The translations under genes and the position numbers were made by a program. From positions 1 to 42,183 of the forward strand of contig CAMYKU010000052.1 of assembly GCA_947259105.1 (NCBI GenBank): DNA of 42,183 nucleotides. The letters are read 5' to 3'. The DNA is from an uncultured Alphaproteobacteria bacterium. Its GTDB lineage: Bacteria; Pseudomonadota; Alphaproteobacteria; UBA8366; JADFVY01. Position 1 is the stretch's first letter. Each line of letters starts with the position of its first letter. The notes beneath the pieces are model-generated. The model did no database searches. It was given only the letters and a program-made list of their open reading frames with translations, and was not told the DNA's origin. Shown piece after piece: positions 8,411-17,464 of the stretch.

Positions 8411-9346
8411 CTACTTCACTCTGATCCGGGGGTTGAGATAGGCATAGCCGATGTCGGAAATCAGCTGCGTTACGATGACCACTGCCACCGAGACGATCGA
8501 ACAGGCAAGCAGCAGTTCGATGTCGTTGTTATCGGCAGCCTCCACCAATACCCATCCGAATCCTTTGTAATTGAACAATTTTTCGACGATCACCACGCCG
8601 GTCAGCAGCCAGGGGAACTGCAGCATGATCACCGTAAAGGGGGCGATCAGCGCGTTGCGCAGCGCGTGTTTGACGACGATGGCCCGGAACGAGAGGCCCT
8701 TGAGGCGGGCCGTGCGGATGTATTGCGAGGTCATGACCTCAGCCATCGACGCGCGGGTCATGCGCGCGATGTAGCCCATGCCGTAGAGCGACATGGTCAT
8801 TACCGGCAGGGTGAAGTTGATGAAGTTGGCGTCGCCCGCTTTCGCGACCCCCTTCAGCAGACCCAGCCAGGAAGCGAAGATAACGGTAAATATGATGCCG
8901 CTGACATATTCCGGCGTCGCCGTCGTGGCGATCGAGAGGATCGATAACGACCGGTCGGTCTTCGAGCCCTCCCGCATGCCGGCCAGAACGCCGACGATCA
9001 GCGCACTGGGGACCATGGTGATCATCACCCAGAAAGCCAGGATTCCGGTGTAACCAAGACGCTCCGGCAGGATATCGACGACCGGTTTGCGGAACCGCGT
9101 GGAGTACCCTAAATCGCCGGTAACCGTGTTGCCCAGCCACTCGCCGTAGCGAACGATGAGCGCGCGCCGGTAGCCGTTCTTCTCCAGCCAACTGTCGACT
9201 GCCTCGTCGGTCATACGGGTGTTGTTCTGCTCGAGCGCCAGCTTTCGCAGATTGGGCTCGAGGTTGATCAGACTGAAGACCACGAAAGTCAACGCCAGCA
9301 TGGTCGCCAGCATCACGACCAGGCGTCGCGCTAGAAAGGCGAGCAT
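8411..9346 (-). CDS. Peptide-type ABC transporter permease (DppB family)
   Basis: This 311-residue inner-membrane permease has the DppB layout: a first membrane segment near residues 8-28, a short periplasmic domain with the GDLGYSTRFRKPV motif near 95-108, then five further membrane segments. The coupling loop YIRTARLKGLSFRAIVVKHALRNA near residue 212 contacts the ATPase. It is the second gene of the importer operon. It is separated from the binding-protein gene by 87 bp that contain a perfect stem-loop, and is tightly packed against the DppC-type gene downstream. Confidence 0.92.
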   Translation of the reverse strand: MLAFLARRLVVMLATMLALTFVVFSLINLEPNLRKLALEQNNTRMTDEAVDSWLEKNGYRRALIVRYGEWLGNTVTGDLGYSTRFRKPVVDILPERLGYTGILAFWVMITMVPSALIVGVLAGMREGSKTDRSLSILSIATTATPEYVSGIIFTVIFASWLGLLKGVAKAGDANFINFTLPVMTMSLYGMGYIARMTRASMAEVMTSQYIRTARLKGLSFRAIVVKHALRNALIAPFTVIMLQFPWLLTGVVIVEKLFNYKGFGWVLVEAADNNDIELLLACSIVSVAVVIVTQLISDIGYAYLNPRIRVK

Positions 9347-9389
9347 CAGGTCCCCCCGTTACTTAATTCCCGCATTCCGGAACCGGTGC

Positions 9390-9416
9390 GGGGGAAGCGG
9401 ATTGTCCGCTTCCCCC
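9390..9416 (-). terminator. Perfect 12-bp stem-loop between binding-protein and permease genes
   Basis: GGGGGAAGCGGA (9390-9401) and TCCGCTTCCCCC (9405-9416) pair perfectly around a 3-nt loop. There is no T-run on the minus strand. It is therefore better read as an attenuator or an RNA-stabilising hairpin that keeps binding-protein message above permease message than as a full terminator. Confidence 0.6.
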
Positions 9417-9433
9417 GTTCCCTGCAATCCGCC

Positions 9434-11083
9434 TTAAGCGAGCGAGACCTTGTCGAAATGCATCTCGAAGAGCGGATGCATCTTGTAGCCCTTGACGTTT
9501 TTCGTCGCGTGCGAATAGAGGGCGCGCCAGTAGGGCTGGATGATGACGCCGGAATCCTGGAGGATCTTCTGGATCTCCTTCATCAGCACCTTGCGCTTCT
9601 TGGCGTCGGCGACCGACAGCGCCGCGCCGAGCTTCTTGTCGAACTCGGGATTGCTGTACCCGCACTCGTTCCAGGCTTCGCCCGTCCGGTAGGCCAGCGC
9701 CAGAACCTGCACGCCCAGCGGTCGCATGTTCCAGTTCGTGGTCGAGAACGGGTATTTGGTCCAGTCGTTCCAGAACGACGAGCCCGGGATGATCGTGCGC
9801 TTGACCTTGATGCCAGCGTCGCGAATCTGCGCCGCGATGGCATCGGTGGTGATAGCCCGCCAGTCGCCGTCGATCGAGATCAGGTCGTGCTCGTAATCCG
9901 CAAGGCCCGCCTCCTTGAGCAGCGCCATCGCCTTCTTCGGGTTGCGCTTGACCGCCGGAAGTTTGAAATACTCCGGGTGGATCGGGCAGACATGGTGGTT
10001 TTCGGCCGGCGTGCCGAGACCGCTATAACCGAGTTCCAGCACCTTGCTGTTGTCGACCGACAGCTGCAGGGCCTGGCGAACCCGCTGGTCGTCATACGGC
10101 TTGTTGTTGACGTTCATGCGGGCAACGATCGTCGCCGCCGTCACGGCCTCGTACTTGACCAAGCCGTCGAGCCCGTCCAGGATTTCGACGAAATCGGCGT
10201 TCGTGTTGTAATTGACGTGGACGTCATCGGCTTCGTATGCCGCCACTTCGGCGGCCATGTCGGTCCCGTAGTCGGTCCATTCGATGCCGTCCAGCGCGGC
10301 CTCGCCGCCCCACCAGCCGGATTTGCGGCGCTTGACGGACGCCTTGATACCGACCTCGATGGAATCCAGTTCGAAGGGGCCGGTACCGACCGGCGCGGTC
10401 TTCAGGTCGCCGCCGTTCTTCTCGAAATCGCGATGCACGATCAGGGCCGGATAGTCGGACATGCCCGGGATAATGGTGATGTCCGGCTCGAGCAGTTTGA
10501 GCTTGACTGTATGGCTGCCGGCCCTGGTGATCGCGCCCGTGCGAGCCTTCTTGGTGTCGGGATCGACCAGCGCCGCCATGCGGGATGCCATCGAGTTACC
10601 TTCGACACCGGCTTCGCACCAGCGGTTGAGGTTGAACACCACGTCGTCGGCGTCGAAATCGTCGCCGTTGTTCCATTTCACGCCCTTGCGCACGTGCAGC
10701 GTATACTCGGTCGCGTCTTCGCTTACGTCCCAGCTTTTCAGCAGCCGGGGTTCGAAGGTGAATTCGGTCGTATAGCGTACCAGCGCTTCACAGATCTGGC
10801 GGGAGACGTTGGCCATCTCGCTCCAGTCATAGATGCGCGGGTCCGTGATGTCCTTGACCGACATCGAAACCTTCAGGACGCCGCCCTTCTTGCCGGCGGC
10901 CTCGGCTACCTTCGGGGCCGCCAAGCCGATCAACCCGTAGGCCGTCGCGGTGGTGGCGCCGAACGCGCTTGCAAGCGCAAGGAATTCGCGCCGCTCAAGG
11001 TGCCCTTCCTTTACCGCCCGCGCCCAGGGCTTGATGAATTTGTGCAGGGGGCGACCCTTGCGATCGGTGAATTTATTGGACAT
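9434..11083 (-). CDS. ABC transporter substrate-binding protein, family 5 (peptide/nickel type)
   Basis: This periplasmic binding protein has about 549 residues and a Tat-like signal ([21 protein letters not shown]) that is unusually far in, about 26 residues from the start. The mature part has family-5 features: the [34 protein letters not shown] block near residue 90 and [17 protein letters not shown] near 330. I chose the ATG at 11083, preceded by AGGGAG with about 8-nt spacing; a GTG at 11089 is also in frame. It is the first gene of the importer operon. The Tat signal suggests export in folded form. Confidence 0.92.
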   Translation of the reverse strand: MSNKFTDRKGRPLHKFIKPWARAVKEGHLERREFLALASAFGATTATAYGLIGLAAPKVAEAAGKKGGVLKVSMSVKDITDPRIYDWSEMANVSRQICEALVRYTTEFTFEPRLLKSWDVSEDATEYTLHVRKGVKWNNGDDFDADDVVFNLNRWCEAGVEGNSMASRMAALVDPDTKKARTGAITRAGSHTVKLKLLEPDITIIPGMSDYPALIVHRDFEKNGGDLKTAPVGTGPFELDSIEVGIKASVKRRKSGWWGGEAALDGIEWTDYGTDMAAEVAAYEADDVHVNYNTNADFVEILDGLDGLVKYEAVTAATIVARMNVNNKPYDDQRVRQALQLSVDNSKVLELGYSGLGTPAENHHVCPIHPEYFKLPAVKRNPKKAMALLKEAGLADYEHDLISIDGDWRAITTDAIAAQIRDAGIKVKRTIIPGSSFWNDWTKYPFSTTNWNMRPLGVQVLALAYRTGEAWNECGYSNPEFDKKLGAALSVADAKKRKVLMKEIQKILQDSGVIIQPYWRALYSHATKNVKGYKMHPLFEMHFDKVSLA

Positions 11084-11389
11084 TCTCACTCTCCCTGTTG
11101 GTATTTTTCTCGTCGTGCTTTGCCGCTACGGCCGCTGCCGCACGCAAACCTTATCAAAAGCTTCAAGCAGTGGACACGCCCTGTCAATGGCCGACTATAA
11201 AAATCACGACCATCGACCGAGCCTGAGCGTCATCCGCCCTGGCAACCGCGGGCCGGAATCGTATTGCGATTCCAAGGAGTTCCGGCCTGCCTACCGCTGT
11301 GCGGCAAGGGCCTGTGCATCCTGATCGCCCGGCAACAGGTCGCTATCGTGCAATTGCCGCCAGCCCGGCTCGACGTGACGCCGGGCGCC
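11084..11389. other. Intergenic gap upstream of the peptide importer
   Basis: These 306 bp should contain the importer operon promoter and the end of the upstream SoxW-like transcript. One clear inverted repeat is present, GGAATCG-N5-CGATTCC at 11255-11273, followed by GGAGTTCCGG. It could be an operator or a short hairpin. No coding signal was seen. Confidence 0.4.
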
Positions 11390-12067
11390 TCAGAAATTCT
11401 CGGGGAGCTCCAGCGTGTCCTTCCACAGCGCCTCTTCGACGTCGATGCCCATCGCGCGGAGCTTGTCGCCGTAGCCGTCCAGCCAGCGCTGGAAACTGGG
11501 CTCGGTCTCGTAACCCTTTTCCTTGACGTAGCGGAACTGGAAATAGAAGTGGAACGGCTTGAAGTAGCCCGGCACCCGGTGCACCTCCGCCGCGTTGCCG
11601 GGTTTGCCGTTCGCTGCCTCGGATGAGTCCGGGAAGAACTGGAAGGTCGGCGTGAACAGGACGCGCCATTTGCGCGCCAGCTGCTTTTCGGTTGTGGCCT
11701 TGCCATCGAAGTCCGTGACTTCCCGGTCGCCCCACATGTTGAGTTGCAGGACGAAGAAGTTCTCCTTCACATAGTCGACGATCCGGGGAATCCGGAAACT
11801 CACCTCATGCGTCTGCCTGCAGTAGGGGCAGCCTTTCTGCTCCCAGATGATGACCAGCCTGCGGCCCGAATCCGAGGCCTCTGCAAGATCTTCGGAGAGG
11901 TCCAGGAAGGTCTCCTGGAACCATGGCTGCTTGTGCAGCCCGTCATCGCCCTGCTCCGGGGGCGGCAGCCGGTTGTCGCCAGCTTCCGCGGCGGCCGTTC
12001 CGCCCGGCAGCGCAAACGCCAGAACCATTGCCAGGCTTCGCAGCCGTTGTCCAAGTGACATCGCCAT
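11390..12067 (-). CDS. SoxW-like periplasmic thioredoxin-fold protein (copy 1)
   Basis: This secreted thioredoxin-fold protein of about 225 residues has a signal peptide (hydrophobic core about residues 10-27, ending GGTAAAEA). The redox centre is GCPYC (C80, C83) within WEQKGCPYCRQTH, with a cis-proline-like FTPTFQFFP near residue 139. The family helps maintain periplasmic Sox proteins such as SoxY in the right thiol state. The ATG at 12067 is used; ATG 12061 has equally good GGGAG spacing and gives MSLGQR. It lies 121 bp downstream of a second SoxW-like gene, with which it shares the same domain layout, so the pair looks like an old tandem duplication. Confidence 0.83.
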   Translation of the reverse strand: MAMSLGQRLRSLAMVLAFALPGGTAAAEAGDNRLPPPEQGDDGLHKQPWFQETFLDLSEDLAEASDSGRRLVIIWEQKGCPYCRQTHEVSFRIPRIVDYVKENFFVLQLNMWGDREVTDFDGKATTEKQLARKWRVLFTPTFQFFPDSSEAANGKPGNAAEVHRVPGYFKPFHFYFQFRYVKEKGYETEPSFQRWLDGYGDKLRAMGIDVEEALWKDTLELPENF

Positions 12068-12188
12068 TGCTCCCTCTTGCACCGATTTTCCCCGTGCACC
12101 GGTCCGGTGCCGGATGTTCTGAGAAAGATACCATTGCGACAGCCCGGCCTGAAAGCCGCCTGCGGAACGTTCACGCGTTGTTGTTCGC

Positions 12189-12782
12189 CTACTGCGCAGT
12201 CAGCTGCCGTTTCAGGTAGCTGCGGAACTGTTCAGCGCCGTAGGCCTCCTCATGCACGTAGCGGAACATCGACAGGAAGTGCGGCGGCTGGAAATATCCC
12301 GGCATCTGCGCCACCGCGCGCGTCTTCGCCGGCATGTCCGCGAGGCCATCGGCCCGGCCGGGGAAGAACAGGAAGGTCGGCGAAAACCGGACACCGTATT
12401 TCCGCGCGAGCTTGCGCTCCTCGATCTCCTCGCCGTCGAAGTCGACCACGGCGCGCGAACCCTGCAGGTTGAGCTGCAGGATCAGGAAATTGGCCTTGGC
12501 GAAGGCGCGGATTTCGGGGTCCTGGAAATTCACGAAATGCGTTTCCTTGCAGTAGGGGCAGCCCTTGAGCTCCCACATGATGGCGAAACGCTTGCCGGCC
12601 GCCGTGGCCTCCTCGAGGTCGTCCCGCAGATCAAGAAAACTCTCGAGAAACCAGGACTCGGTATAGAGGCCGTCTTCGGTCAGGATCGGCCCTTCCTCGG
12701 CCCATGCCGGCAAGGCCAGGAACAGGGCCGCGACGAACATCAATCCGGTTGCCGGGAAGCCCTTGATTCGGGACACAGGCAT
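12189..12782 (-). CDS. SoxW-like periplasmic thioredoxin-fold protein (copy 2)
   Basis: This 197-residue exported protein has a signal peptide ending at AWA/EEG near residue 28. Its redox motif is GCPYC (C75, C78) in WELKGCPYCKETH, followed by RFSPTFLFFPG near residue 132. It has the same layout as the downstream gene but lacks the C-terminal 25-30 residues present there. The start is well supported by GGGAGG seven bases before ATG 12782. The likely role is reduction or repair of Sox-pathway cysteines in the periplasm, inferred from family and context. Confidence 0.84.
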   Translation of the reverse strand: MPVSRIKGFPATGLMFVAALFLALPAWAEEGPILTEDGLYTESWFLESFLDLRDDLEEATAAGKRFAIMWELKGCPYCKETHFVNFQDPEIRAFAKANFLILQLNLQGSRAVVDFDGEEIEERKLARKYGVRFSPTFLFFPGRADGLADMPAKTRAVAQMPGYFQPPHFLSMFRYVHEEAYGAEQFRSYLKRQLTAQ

Positions 12783-12837
12783 GTCTTTCCTCCCGCCGTC
12801 GCTGTCCGCACCGCATGCCGTGCGATCCGGACGCGTT

Positions 12838-12857
12838 CATATTCAAGTTTTCATATG
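12838..12857. promoter_or_regulatory. Candidate SoxR-type operator upstream of soxW-like / unknown gene pair
   Basis: CATATTCA and CATATG lie six bases apart in an AT-rich block between divergent genes. A near-identical arrangement (CATATTCA-N5-CATAAT) occurs in the soxX/soxS divergent region at 18618-18636. The recurrence inside one regulon suggests a common regulator; binding by SoxR is inferred. Confidence 0.4.
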
Positions 12858-12905
12858 TTAGCATAAGGGGTAGCCTCAGCGGAAAGTGAAATCTGGAGGC
12901 GATGG

Positions 12906-13700
12906 ATGCGGATAACGAAGGACGTCGCAATGCGGCACTGGGCTGTCTTCGGCGGCTGGCCGATCCTGTTGATCCGGCGCTACGCGGCACTGCCGATCAT
13001 AGCGATCGTGTTCGGTGTCCTGCCGCAACAGACCCTGGCGAGTGATCTTCGCGCGTTCAACGACGCCTTTGCGGATGCCTGGGGACATTACCGGCAGGCC
13101 GTCTTCTACGGCCGCAGCGGGAACGTTGCAGTCGCGGCGCTCGAACTCGACGATTTCGTGACCAAATGGTCGGCTCTGGCGGCACGGTTCGGCGATCACC
13201 CGCCGGATGCGTTTTCCGACGACGGGGCCTGGAAGGATACGCTGGAATCGATCGGCGCGACCGCGCGGCAGGGACTCGGGCAGTTCGACGCGGGCGATGT
13301 CGAGGCGGCGGCGCAGACGCTCGCGCCGTTGCGCGGGATCGCGGGTGATCTGCGCCGGCGAAACGGCGTGACGGCATATTCCGACGAGGTCGATGAGCTG
13401 GGCGCGGCGATGGATATCCTGGCCCGCTACCGGCGGGAGATAGAGGACCTGGGCAATCCCGAAAGCCTGGCCCTGGTGACAAGGCAGGCGTCGGTGGTGG
13501 CCTATCTGTTCGACAAGTGCGACGCGCGGGCGTCTGCCGCGGTAAAGGGCGACACGGAATTCCGGCGCCTGATCGACGGTGCGCGGGAAAGTATGGACAA
13601 GCTTTGGCTGTCGCTCGGGACGGGCGAAATACGCCTGTACCGGATCGCGATCGGAGAGCTGCGCTCGTACGAGCGAATCCTGTTCCTGCGCTTCGGTTAG
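12906..13700 (+). CDS. Hypothetical secreted helical protein in the sox cluster
   Basis: This 264-residue protein has an N-terminal export signal (hydrophobic about residues 28-42, cleavage likely near TLAS/DL). The mature chain appears almost entirely alpha-helical. Its FYGRSGNVAVAALELDDF and LRRRNGVTAYSDEVDELGAAMDIL blocks recall four-helix c'-type cytochromes, but there is no CxxCH, so no covalent heme. A single mature cysteine (FDKCDAR) is seen. The start ATG at 12906 has GGAGG about 6 bases upstream. It is on the opposite strand to its sox neighbours, convergent with ccdA with only 14 bp between stops. I do not recognise a function. Confidence 0.7.
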   Translation: MRITKDVAMRHWAVFGGWPILLIRRYAALPIIAIVFGVLPQQTLASDLRAFNDAFADAWGHYRQAVFYGRSGNVAVAALELDDFVTKWSALAARFGDHPPDAFSDDGAWKDTLESIGATARQGLGQFDAGDVEAAAQTLAPLRGIAGDLRRRNGVTAYSDEVDELGAAMDILARYRREIEDLGNPESLALVTRQASVVAYLFDKCDARASAAVKGDTEFRRLIDGARESMDKLWLSLGTGEIRLYRIAIGELRSYERILFLRFG

Positions 13701-13714
13701 GATCGCGGGGGCGG

Positions 13715-14458
13715 TCAGCCGACCTGGCTGAACTGGGGGAAGGTCTCCAGCAGCCAGTTGGCGATGTCGTTGATGCCGCCGGTCAGGAACAGGATTCCGG
13801 TTGCGACCAGCAGCGCGCCCATGGCACGCTCGACCCAGACGATGTGGCGGCGAAACCGCGCCATGAATGTCAGGAACAGCGGCGCGAACAGGGCCGCCAC
13901 AATGAACGGCACGCCGATGCCTCCGGCATAGGCGGCCAGCAGCGTCGCACCCCGCATCGTGGAGTCGTCGCTTGCCGCCACCATCAGGATGGCCGCCAAC
14001 ACCGGGCCGACGCAGGGCGTCCAGCCGAACGCGAAGGCAAGGCCGACGACATAGGCGCCAAGGATGCCGACCGGTTTCCGCTCGATGTGGAAACGCGCTT
14101 CGCGATAGAGCAGGGGGATGCGGAACACCCCCAGGAAATGCAGCCCCAGGACAATGATCAGGAAGCCGGCGATGACGGCGAACGTATCGATGTTGTCCAC
14201 AACGATCCGGCCGATGGCCGAGGCCGTGGCGCCGAACGCGATGAAGACCGTCGCGAAGCCGAGTACGAAGACGACCGACGACAGGACGACCCGGATCGAA
14301 GCCGCGCGGTCGACGGCGGCTCCGTCCTCGAGCTGCTTGAGGCTGACGCCGCCGAGAAAACACAGGTAGGGCGGCACCAGTGGCAGGATGCAGGGCGACA
14401 GGAAGCTCAGCATGCCGGCGACGAATGCGCCGTAATAGGTGGCGTCCAGCCCGATCAT
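13715..14458 (-). CDS. soxV: CcdA/SoxV-type transmembrane thiol-disulfide transporter
   Basis: This is an integral membrane electron carrier of the DsbD/CcdA family (247 residues, about six membrane helices). It passes reducing equivalents from cytoplasmic thioredoxin to periplasmic thiol proteins. The two functional cysteines are C23 in LSPCILPLVPPY and C149 in GWTPCVGP. In sox clusters this protein (SoxV) feeds SoxW-type thioredoxins and keeps SoxY competent. The gene starts 26 bp after soxB on the same strand and probably belongs to the soxXYZAB transcript. General cytochrome c biogenesis is an alternative role. Confidence 0.86.
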   Translation of the reverse strand: MIGLDATYYGAFVAGMLSFLSPCILPLVPPYLCFLGGVSLKQLEDGAAVDRAASIRVVLSSVVFVLGFATVFIAFGATASAIGRIVVDNIDTFAVIAGFLIIVLGLHFLGVFRIPLLYREARFHIERKPVGILGAYVVGLAFAFGWTPCVGPVLAAILMVAASDDSTMRGATLLAAYAGGIGVPFIVAALFAPLFLTFMARFRRHIVWVERAMGALLVATGILFLTGGINDIANWLLETFPQFSQVG

Positions 14459-14484
14459 GGGTGTGCCTTCTCCTGCGCTTCAGA

Positions 14485-16173
14485 TCAGCTGCCGACGACC
14501 CGGATATTCTTGTTTTCCGGGATTTTGATGACCTGCTTGCGCCGAATGTGGTTGCTGACGACATCCCAGATCGGTGGGCCTTCGGTGCCCTCGTTCACCG
14601 ACGCCCAGCCGGCCACGACATAGTTCTTGGCCGGATCGATCGCCTCGCCGGTCTTGAGCAGCCGCATGTCGGAAATCCGTTCGCCCATTTTCTTGCCCGG
14701 GGCGACCGCGTAGGACAGTCCGCCGACGCGGACCATGTCGCCGCCCTGCTGGTAATACGGATCGGGATTGAACAAATTGTCTGCGACATCCTCCAGCACG
14801 ACTTTCAGGAATTCGCCGGTGAATTCGGTGCGGTAGGCAGCCGGGTAGGTGATGGAGGTCTGGTTGTAGACGTCCTCCACCGTTATGTCCTGTCCCGGAA
14901 TCAGCGATGCGCCCCACCGGAATCCCGGCGACAGCGCGATCTCGGCGTCGCGTTCTTCGAGCAAGGCATTGCAGATCAGGTCGTCGAACGTGCCGTTGAA
15001 GTTGCCGCGGCGGTACAGCAGGCTCTCGGTCTTTCCCAGCACCTTCGACAGCTCCGCCTGGTGCGGCGCTCGGATTTCCTTGATCAACGCGGCGATCTCC
15101 CGGTCCGGCTTGATGACGTCCGAGAACACCGGGATCAGCCGGTACCGGTAGTCGGCCACCTTGCCGTCCTTGAGCTGGAGATCGAGCCGCGAGAGGAACT
15201 TGCCGTGCGAGCCCGAGGCGATCAGGAGCGTTCCGTTCTCTTTCAGCGCCACCGGGAGCGCGTCATGGGTATGGCCGGTCAGAATCACGTCGATGCCGTT
15301 CACGCGGCTGGCCAGCTTGCGGTCGACATCGAATCCGTTGTGGCTGAGCAGCACGACAAGATCCGCGCCCGCACCGCGCGCCTCGTCGACGAGTTCCCGG
15401 ACGCGGCTTTCCCGAATGCCGAAGCTCCAGTCCGGAATCTTGTAGCGCGGGTTGGCTACCGGTGTGTAGGGGAAGGCCTGGCCGACGACACCGACCTTGA
15501 CGCCGCCGCGCTCGAAATAGGCGACGCCATCGAACACAGGCTCCTCCCACTCCGTATCGCGCACATTGCCGGCGAGGAATGGAAATTCCAGCTGTTCCAC
15601 GAGATCCCGGACCCGGTCGGTGCCGTAGGTGAATTCCCAATGCGCCGTCATGGCGTCCGTCGTCATCGCGTTCATGGCGCGGACCATGTCGGCGCCCTGG
15701 GTCTGCAGCGAGGTATACGAGCCCTGCCACGTATCGCCGCCGTCGAAGAACAGCGTGTTGTCCGGGCGCTGCGCGCGGATCGCCTTGACCAGGGTCGCCA
15801 GCCGGTCCAGCCCGCCGACCCGGCCGTAGGTCCTGGCCAGCGCCACGAAATCCTCGCTGGTCAGCGCATAGGCCTCGGGCGAGGTCGCCGAAATCGAGAA
15901 TTCTTTAAGGAACTCCTTGCCGGTAATGTGCGGCGGCAGGCCACGGACCTCGCCGACGCCGAGATTGAACGACGGCTCGCGGAAATAGACCGGGACCAGC
16001 TGCGCATGGATATCGGTGATATGCAGCAGCGTTACCTGGCCGACCGGGTCGAAGCGCAGCAGGTCGTCCTGGGTGATTTCCTGGCGTGCGGCGGCCCGAA
16101 CGAGACGGCCCGTGCCGCCCATCAGGGTTGCCGTGGCCGCAGCCAGGGTAAAGAAATCACGGCGCGTGAACAT
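14485..16173 (-). CDS. soxB: SoxB thiosulfohydrolase
   Basis: SoxB is the dimanganese periplasmic enzyme that hydrolyses the sulfonate from SoxY-bound S-thiosulfonate, releasing sulfate. The 562-residue protein has a Tat signal (FTRRDFFTLAAATATLMGG) at the N-terminus. Metallophosphoesterase motifs are visible: D54/H56 (ITDIHAQ), D144 and D147 (FFDGGDTW), N203 (AGNVRD), H277 (LLSHNG), and H300/H302 (TGHTHD). I start it at ATG 16173, with GGAG about 9 bases upstream, because the open frame upstream to 16407 is noncoding shadow and the Tat signal begins here. A strong hairpin separates it from soxA. Confidence 0.96.
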   Translation of the reverse strand: MFTRRDFFTLAAATATLMGGTGRLVRAAARQEITQDDLLRFDPVGQVTLLHITDIHAQLVPVYFREPSFNLGVGEVRGLPPHITGKEFLKEFSISATSPEAYALTSEDFVALARTYGRVGGLDRLATLVKAIRAQRPDNTLFFDGGDTWQGSYTSLQTQGADMVRAMNAMTTDAMTAHWEFTYGTDRVRDLVEQLEFPFLAGNVRDTEWEEPVFDGVAYFERGGVKVGVVGQAFPYTPVANPRYKIPDWSFGIRESRVRELVDEARGAGADLVVLLSHNGFDVDRKLASRVNGIDVILTGHTHDALPVALKENGTLLIASGSHGKFLSRLDLQLKDGKVADYRYRLIPVFSDVIKPDREIAALIKEIRAPHQAELSKVLGKTESLLYRRGNFNGTFDDLICNALLEERDAEIALSPGFRWGASLIPGQDITVEDVYNQTSITYPAAYRTEFTGEFLKVVLEDVADNLFNPDPYYQQGGDMVRVGGLSYAVAPGKKMGERISDMRLLKTGEAIDPAKNYVVAGWASVNEGTEGPPIWDVVSNHIRRKQVIKIPENKNIRVVGS

Positions 16174-16197
16174 TGAGGGCGAGTCTCCAAAAAGGAA

Positions 16198-16223
16198 GGG
16201 GGATGCGGTCGGCCGCATCCCCC
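16198..16223 (-). terminator. Stem-loop between soxA and soxB
   Basis: GGGGGATGCGG (16198-16208) and CCGCATCCCCC (16213-16223) pair perfectly with a 4-nt loop. On the minus strand the stem is followed by TTCCTTTTT, so it resembles a weak intrinsic terminator or attenuator. It would lower soxB relative to soxXYZA. Confidence 0.62.
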
Positions 16224-16244
16224 GACAGCGTTGTCGTTGCCGCT

Positions 16245-17072
16245 CTAGTTGCGCACGGACGGCGATTCGACCGGCAGGCCGCGTCCCCGCCATGCCAGAT
16301 ACAGCTCGAGATTGACGTATTCGTCCGAACCGTAGCCGAAGGGCGTCGAACGGACCTGACTGTTGCAGCCGCGGAAGCGGCGGTGCAGCGAACCGACCCC
16401 CTGCCATTTCAGGCGGTAGGTGGGGAAGCCGTTGCTCTGCCCCTGGCTCAGCAGGTTCGCGCGGATCATGTTGCCGGAATTATCCTCGTGGCAATGCTTG
16501 CAGGCCAGGTCGAGCTGGCCGCGCCGTTCGTAATAGAATGCCTTGCCCTTCTGGAAGAACGGCGTACTGGGACCGCCGATATCGACGTTCACCGGCATGT
16601 CGCGGGACTGATACTTGACATAAGACGTCATGCCGAGCATCTCGCGCGACTCGTACTTCCAGGGTTTCGCCTTCATGTTGTTCTCGCGGCACTCGTTGAT
16701 CCGCAGTTCCACGTTGATCGGCTTGTCCCAGGGCTCGTAGAATGCCGGATAACGTGCGCCCACGCCCTTCATGGAATCTTCGGCGTCGTTGTGGCAGTCC
16801 GCACAGGATTTGTTGGCGTCGCCATCCTTCATCGACCACAACTCGGCCCCGTAATCCAGCGCAAGCATGGCCGGATTCTCGAAGTCGTCGTCCTGGATCG
16901 CCCTCGTCTCCGGCGCCGCATAGGTATAGCCGCTGCGAAGGTCGCCGACCTGGTACTTGCCCCACTCGCCTCCGGTAAGGGCCGCCGACGAAAAGCCGGC
17001 CAGGACGGCCGTCGCCGCAGCCGTCCCGATGAGTATCTTCACGTGCATCCGGGAGTTCCTCTCTTTTTTCAT
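16245..17072 (-). CDS. soxA: SoxA, c-type cytochrome subunit of SoxXA
   Basis: SoxA pairs with SoxX to couple thiosulfate oxidatively to the SoxY cysteine. From ATG 17072 the protein has 275 residues with a signal peptide at about 1-31. Two heme sites are present: CADCH (C80, C83, H84) and CKHCH (C181, C184, H185). The persulfide-bearing active-site ligand cysteine is C226 in FRGCNSQ, and a further cysteine, C118 (NECRE), is the usual partner in diheme forms. ATG 17048 is an alternative start with a better Shine-Dalgarno (GAGAGGA). It lies 36 bp after soxZ. Confidence 0.96.
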   Translation of the reverse strand: MKKERNSRMHVKILIGTAAATAVLAGFSSAALTGGEWGKYQVGDLRSGYTYAAPETRAIQDDDFENPAMLALDYGAELWSMKDGDANKSCADCHNDAEDSMKGVGARYPAFYEPWDKPINVELRINECRENNMKAKPWKYESREMLGMTSYVKYQSRDMPVNVDIGGPSTPFFQKGKAFYYERRGQLDLACKHCHEDNSGNMIRANLLSQGQSNGFPTYRLKWQGVGSLHRRFRGCNSQVRSTPFGYGSDEYVNLELYLAWRGRGLPVESPSVRN

Positions 17073-17108
17073 ATTCTGGTTTCCTCGCCGTTCGAGCCTC
17101 AGCCGCAA

Positions 17109-17435
17109 TCAGGCGACCGTCAGGTCGGCTGATTTGCTGTAGGTTTCCCCGTTGTCGTCGTGCCAGGCAAAATCCAGCCTGCCGCTTTCGGTCGCGCGCA
17201 TATGGAACGACATTAAAGGGTTCGCCGAAACAGCGGGATGCCAGTCGGAACTGAAAATCACCTGATCGTTGAAGCTGCAGGTGAACTTGTTGATGATCTG
17301 CCGGGGAATGATCTTGCCGTCCTTGCCCTTCCGCAGACCTGTTTCCATCTTGTGAGAGATCAGGGTCTTGATCTCGATGATTTCCCCTTTGGTAGCCGAT
17401 TCCGGCACCTTGATGCGGGGCGTGGCGCTTGCCAT
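17109..17435 (-). CDS. soxZ: SoxZ, sulfur carrier subunit
   Basis: SoxZ forms the SoxYZ heterodimer that carries the sulfur substrate on the SoxY arm. At 108 residues it has the family's length and immunoglobulin-like beta pattern: PRIKVPESATKGEIIEIKTLISHKMETG at the start, then NKFTCSFND and FSSDWHPAVSANPLMSFHM. There is no signal peptide of its own, consistent with co-export with Tat-exported SoxY. I use ATG 17435, with GGGAG about 9 bases upstream, rather than the in-frame TTG at 17441. It is 29 bp downstream of soxY. Confidence 0.95.
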   Translation of the reverse strand: MASATPRIKVPESATKGEIIEIKTLISHKMETGLRKGKDGKIIPRQIINKFTCSFNDQVIFSSDWHPAVSANPLMSFHMRATESGRLDFAWHDDNGETYSKSADLTVA

Positions 17436-17464
17436 GTTCAAATCTCCCTTCGGGTAGCTCTTGG

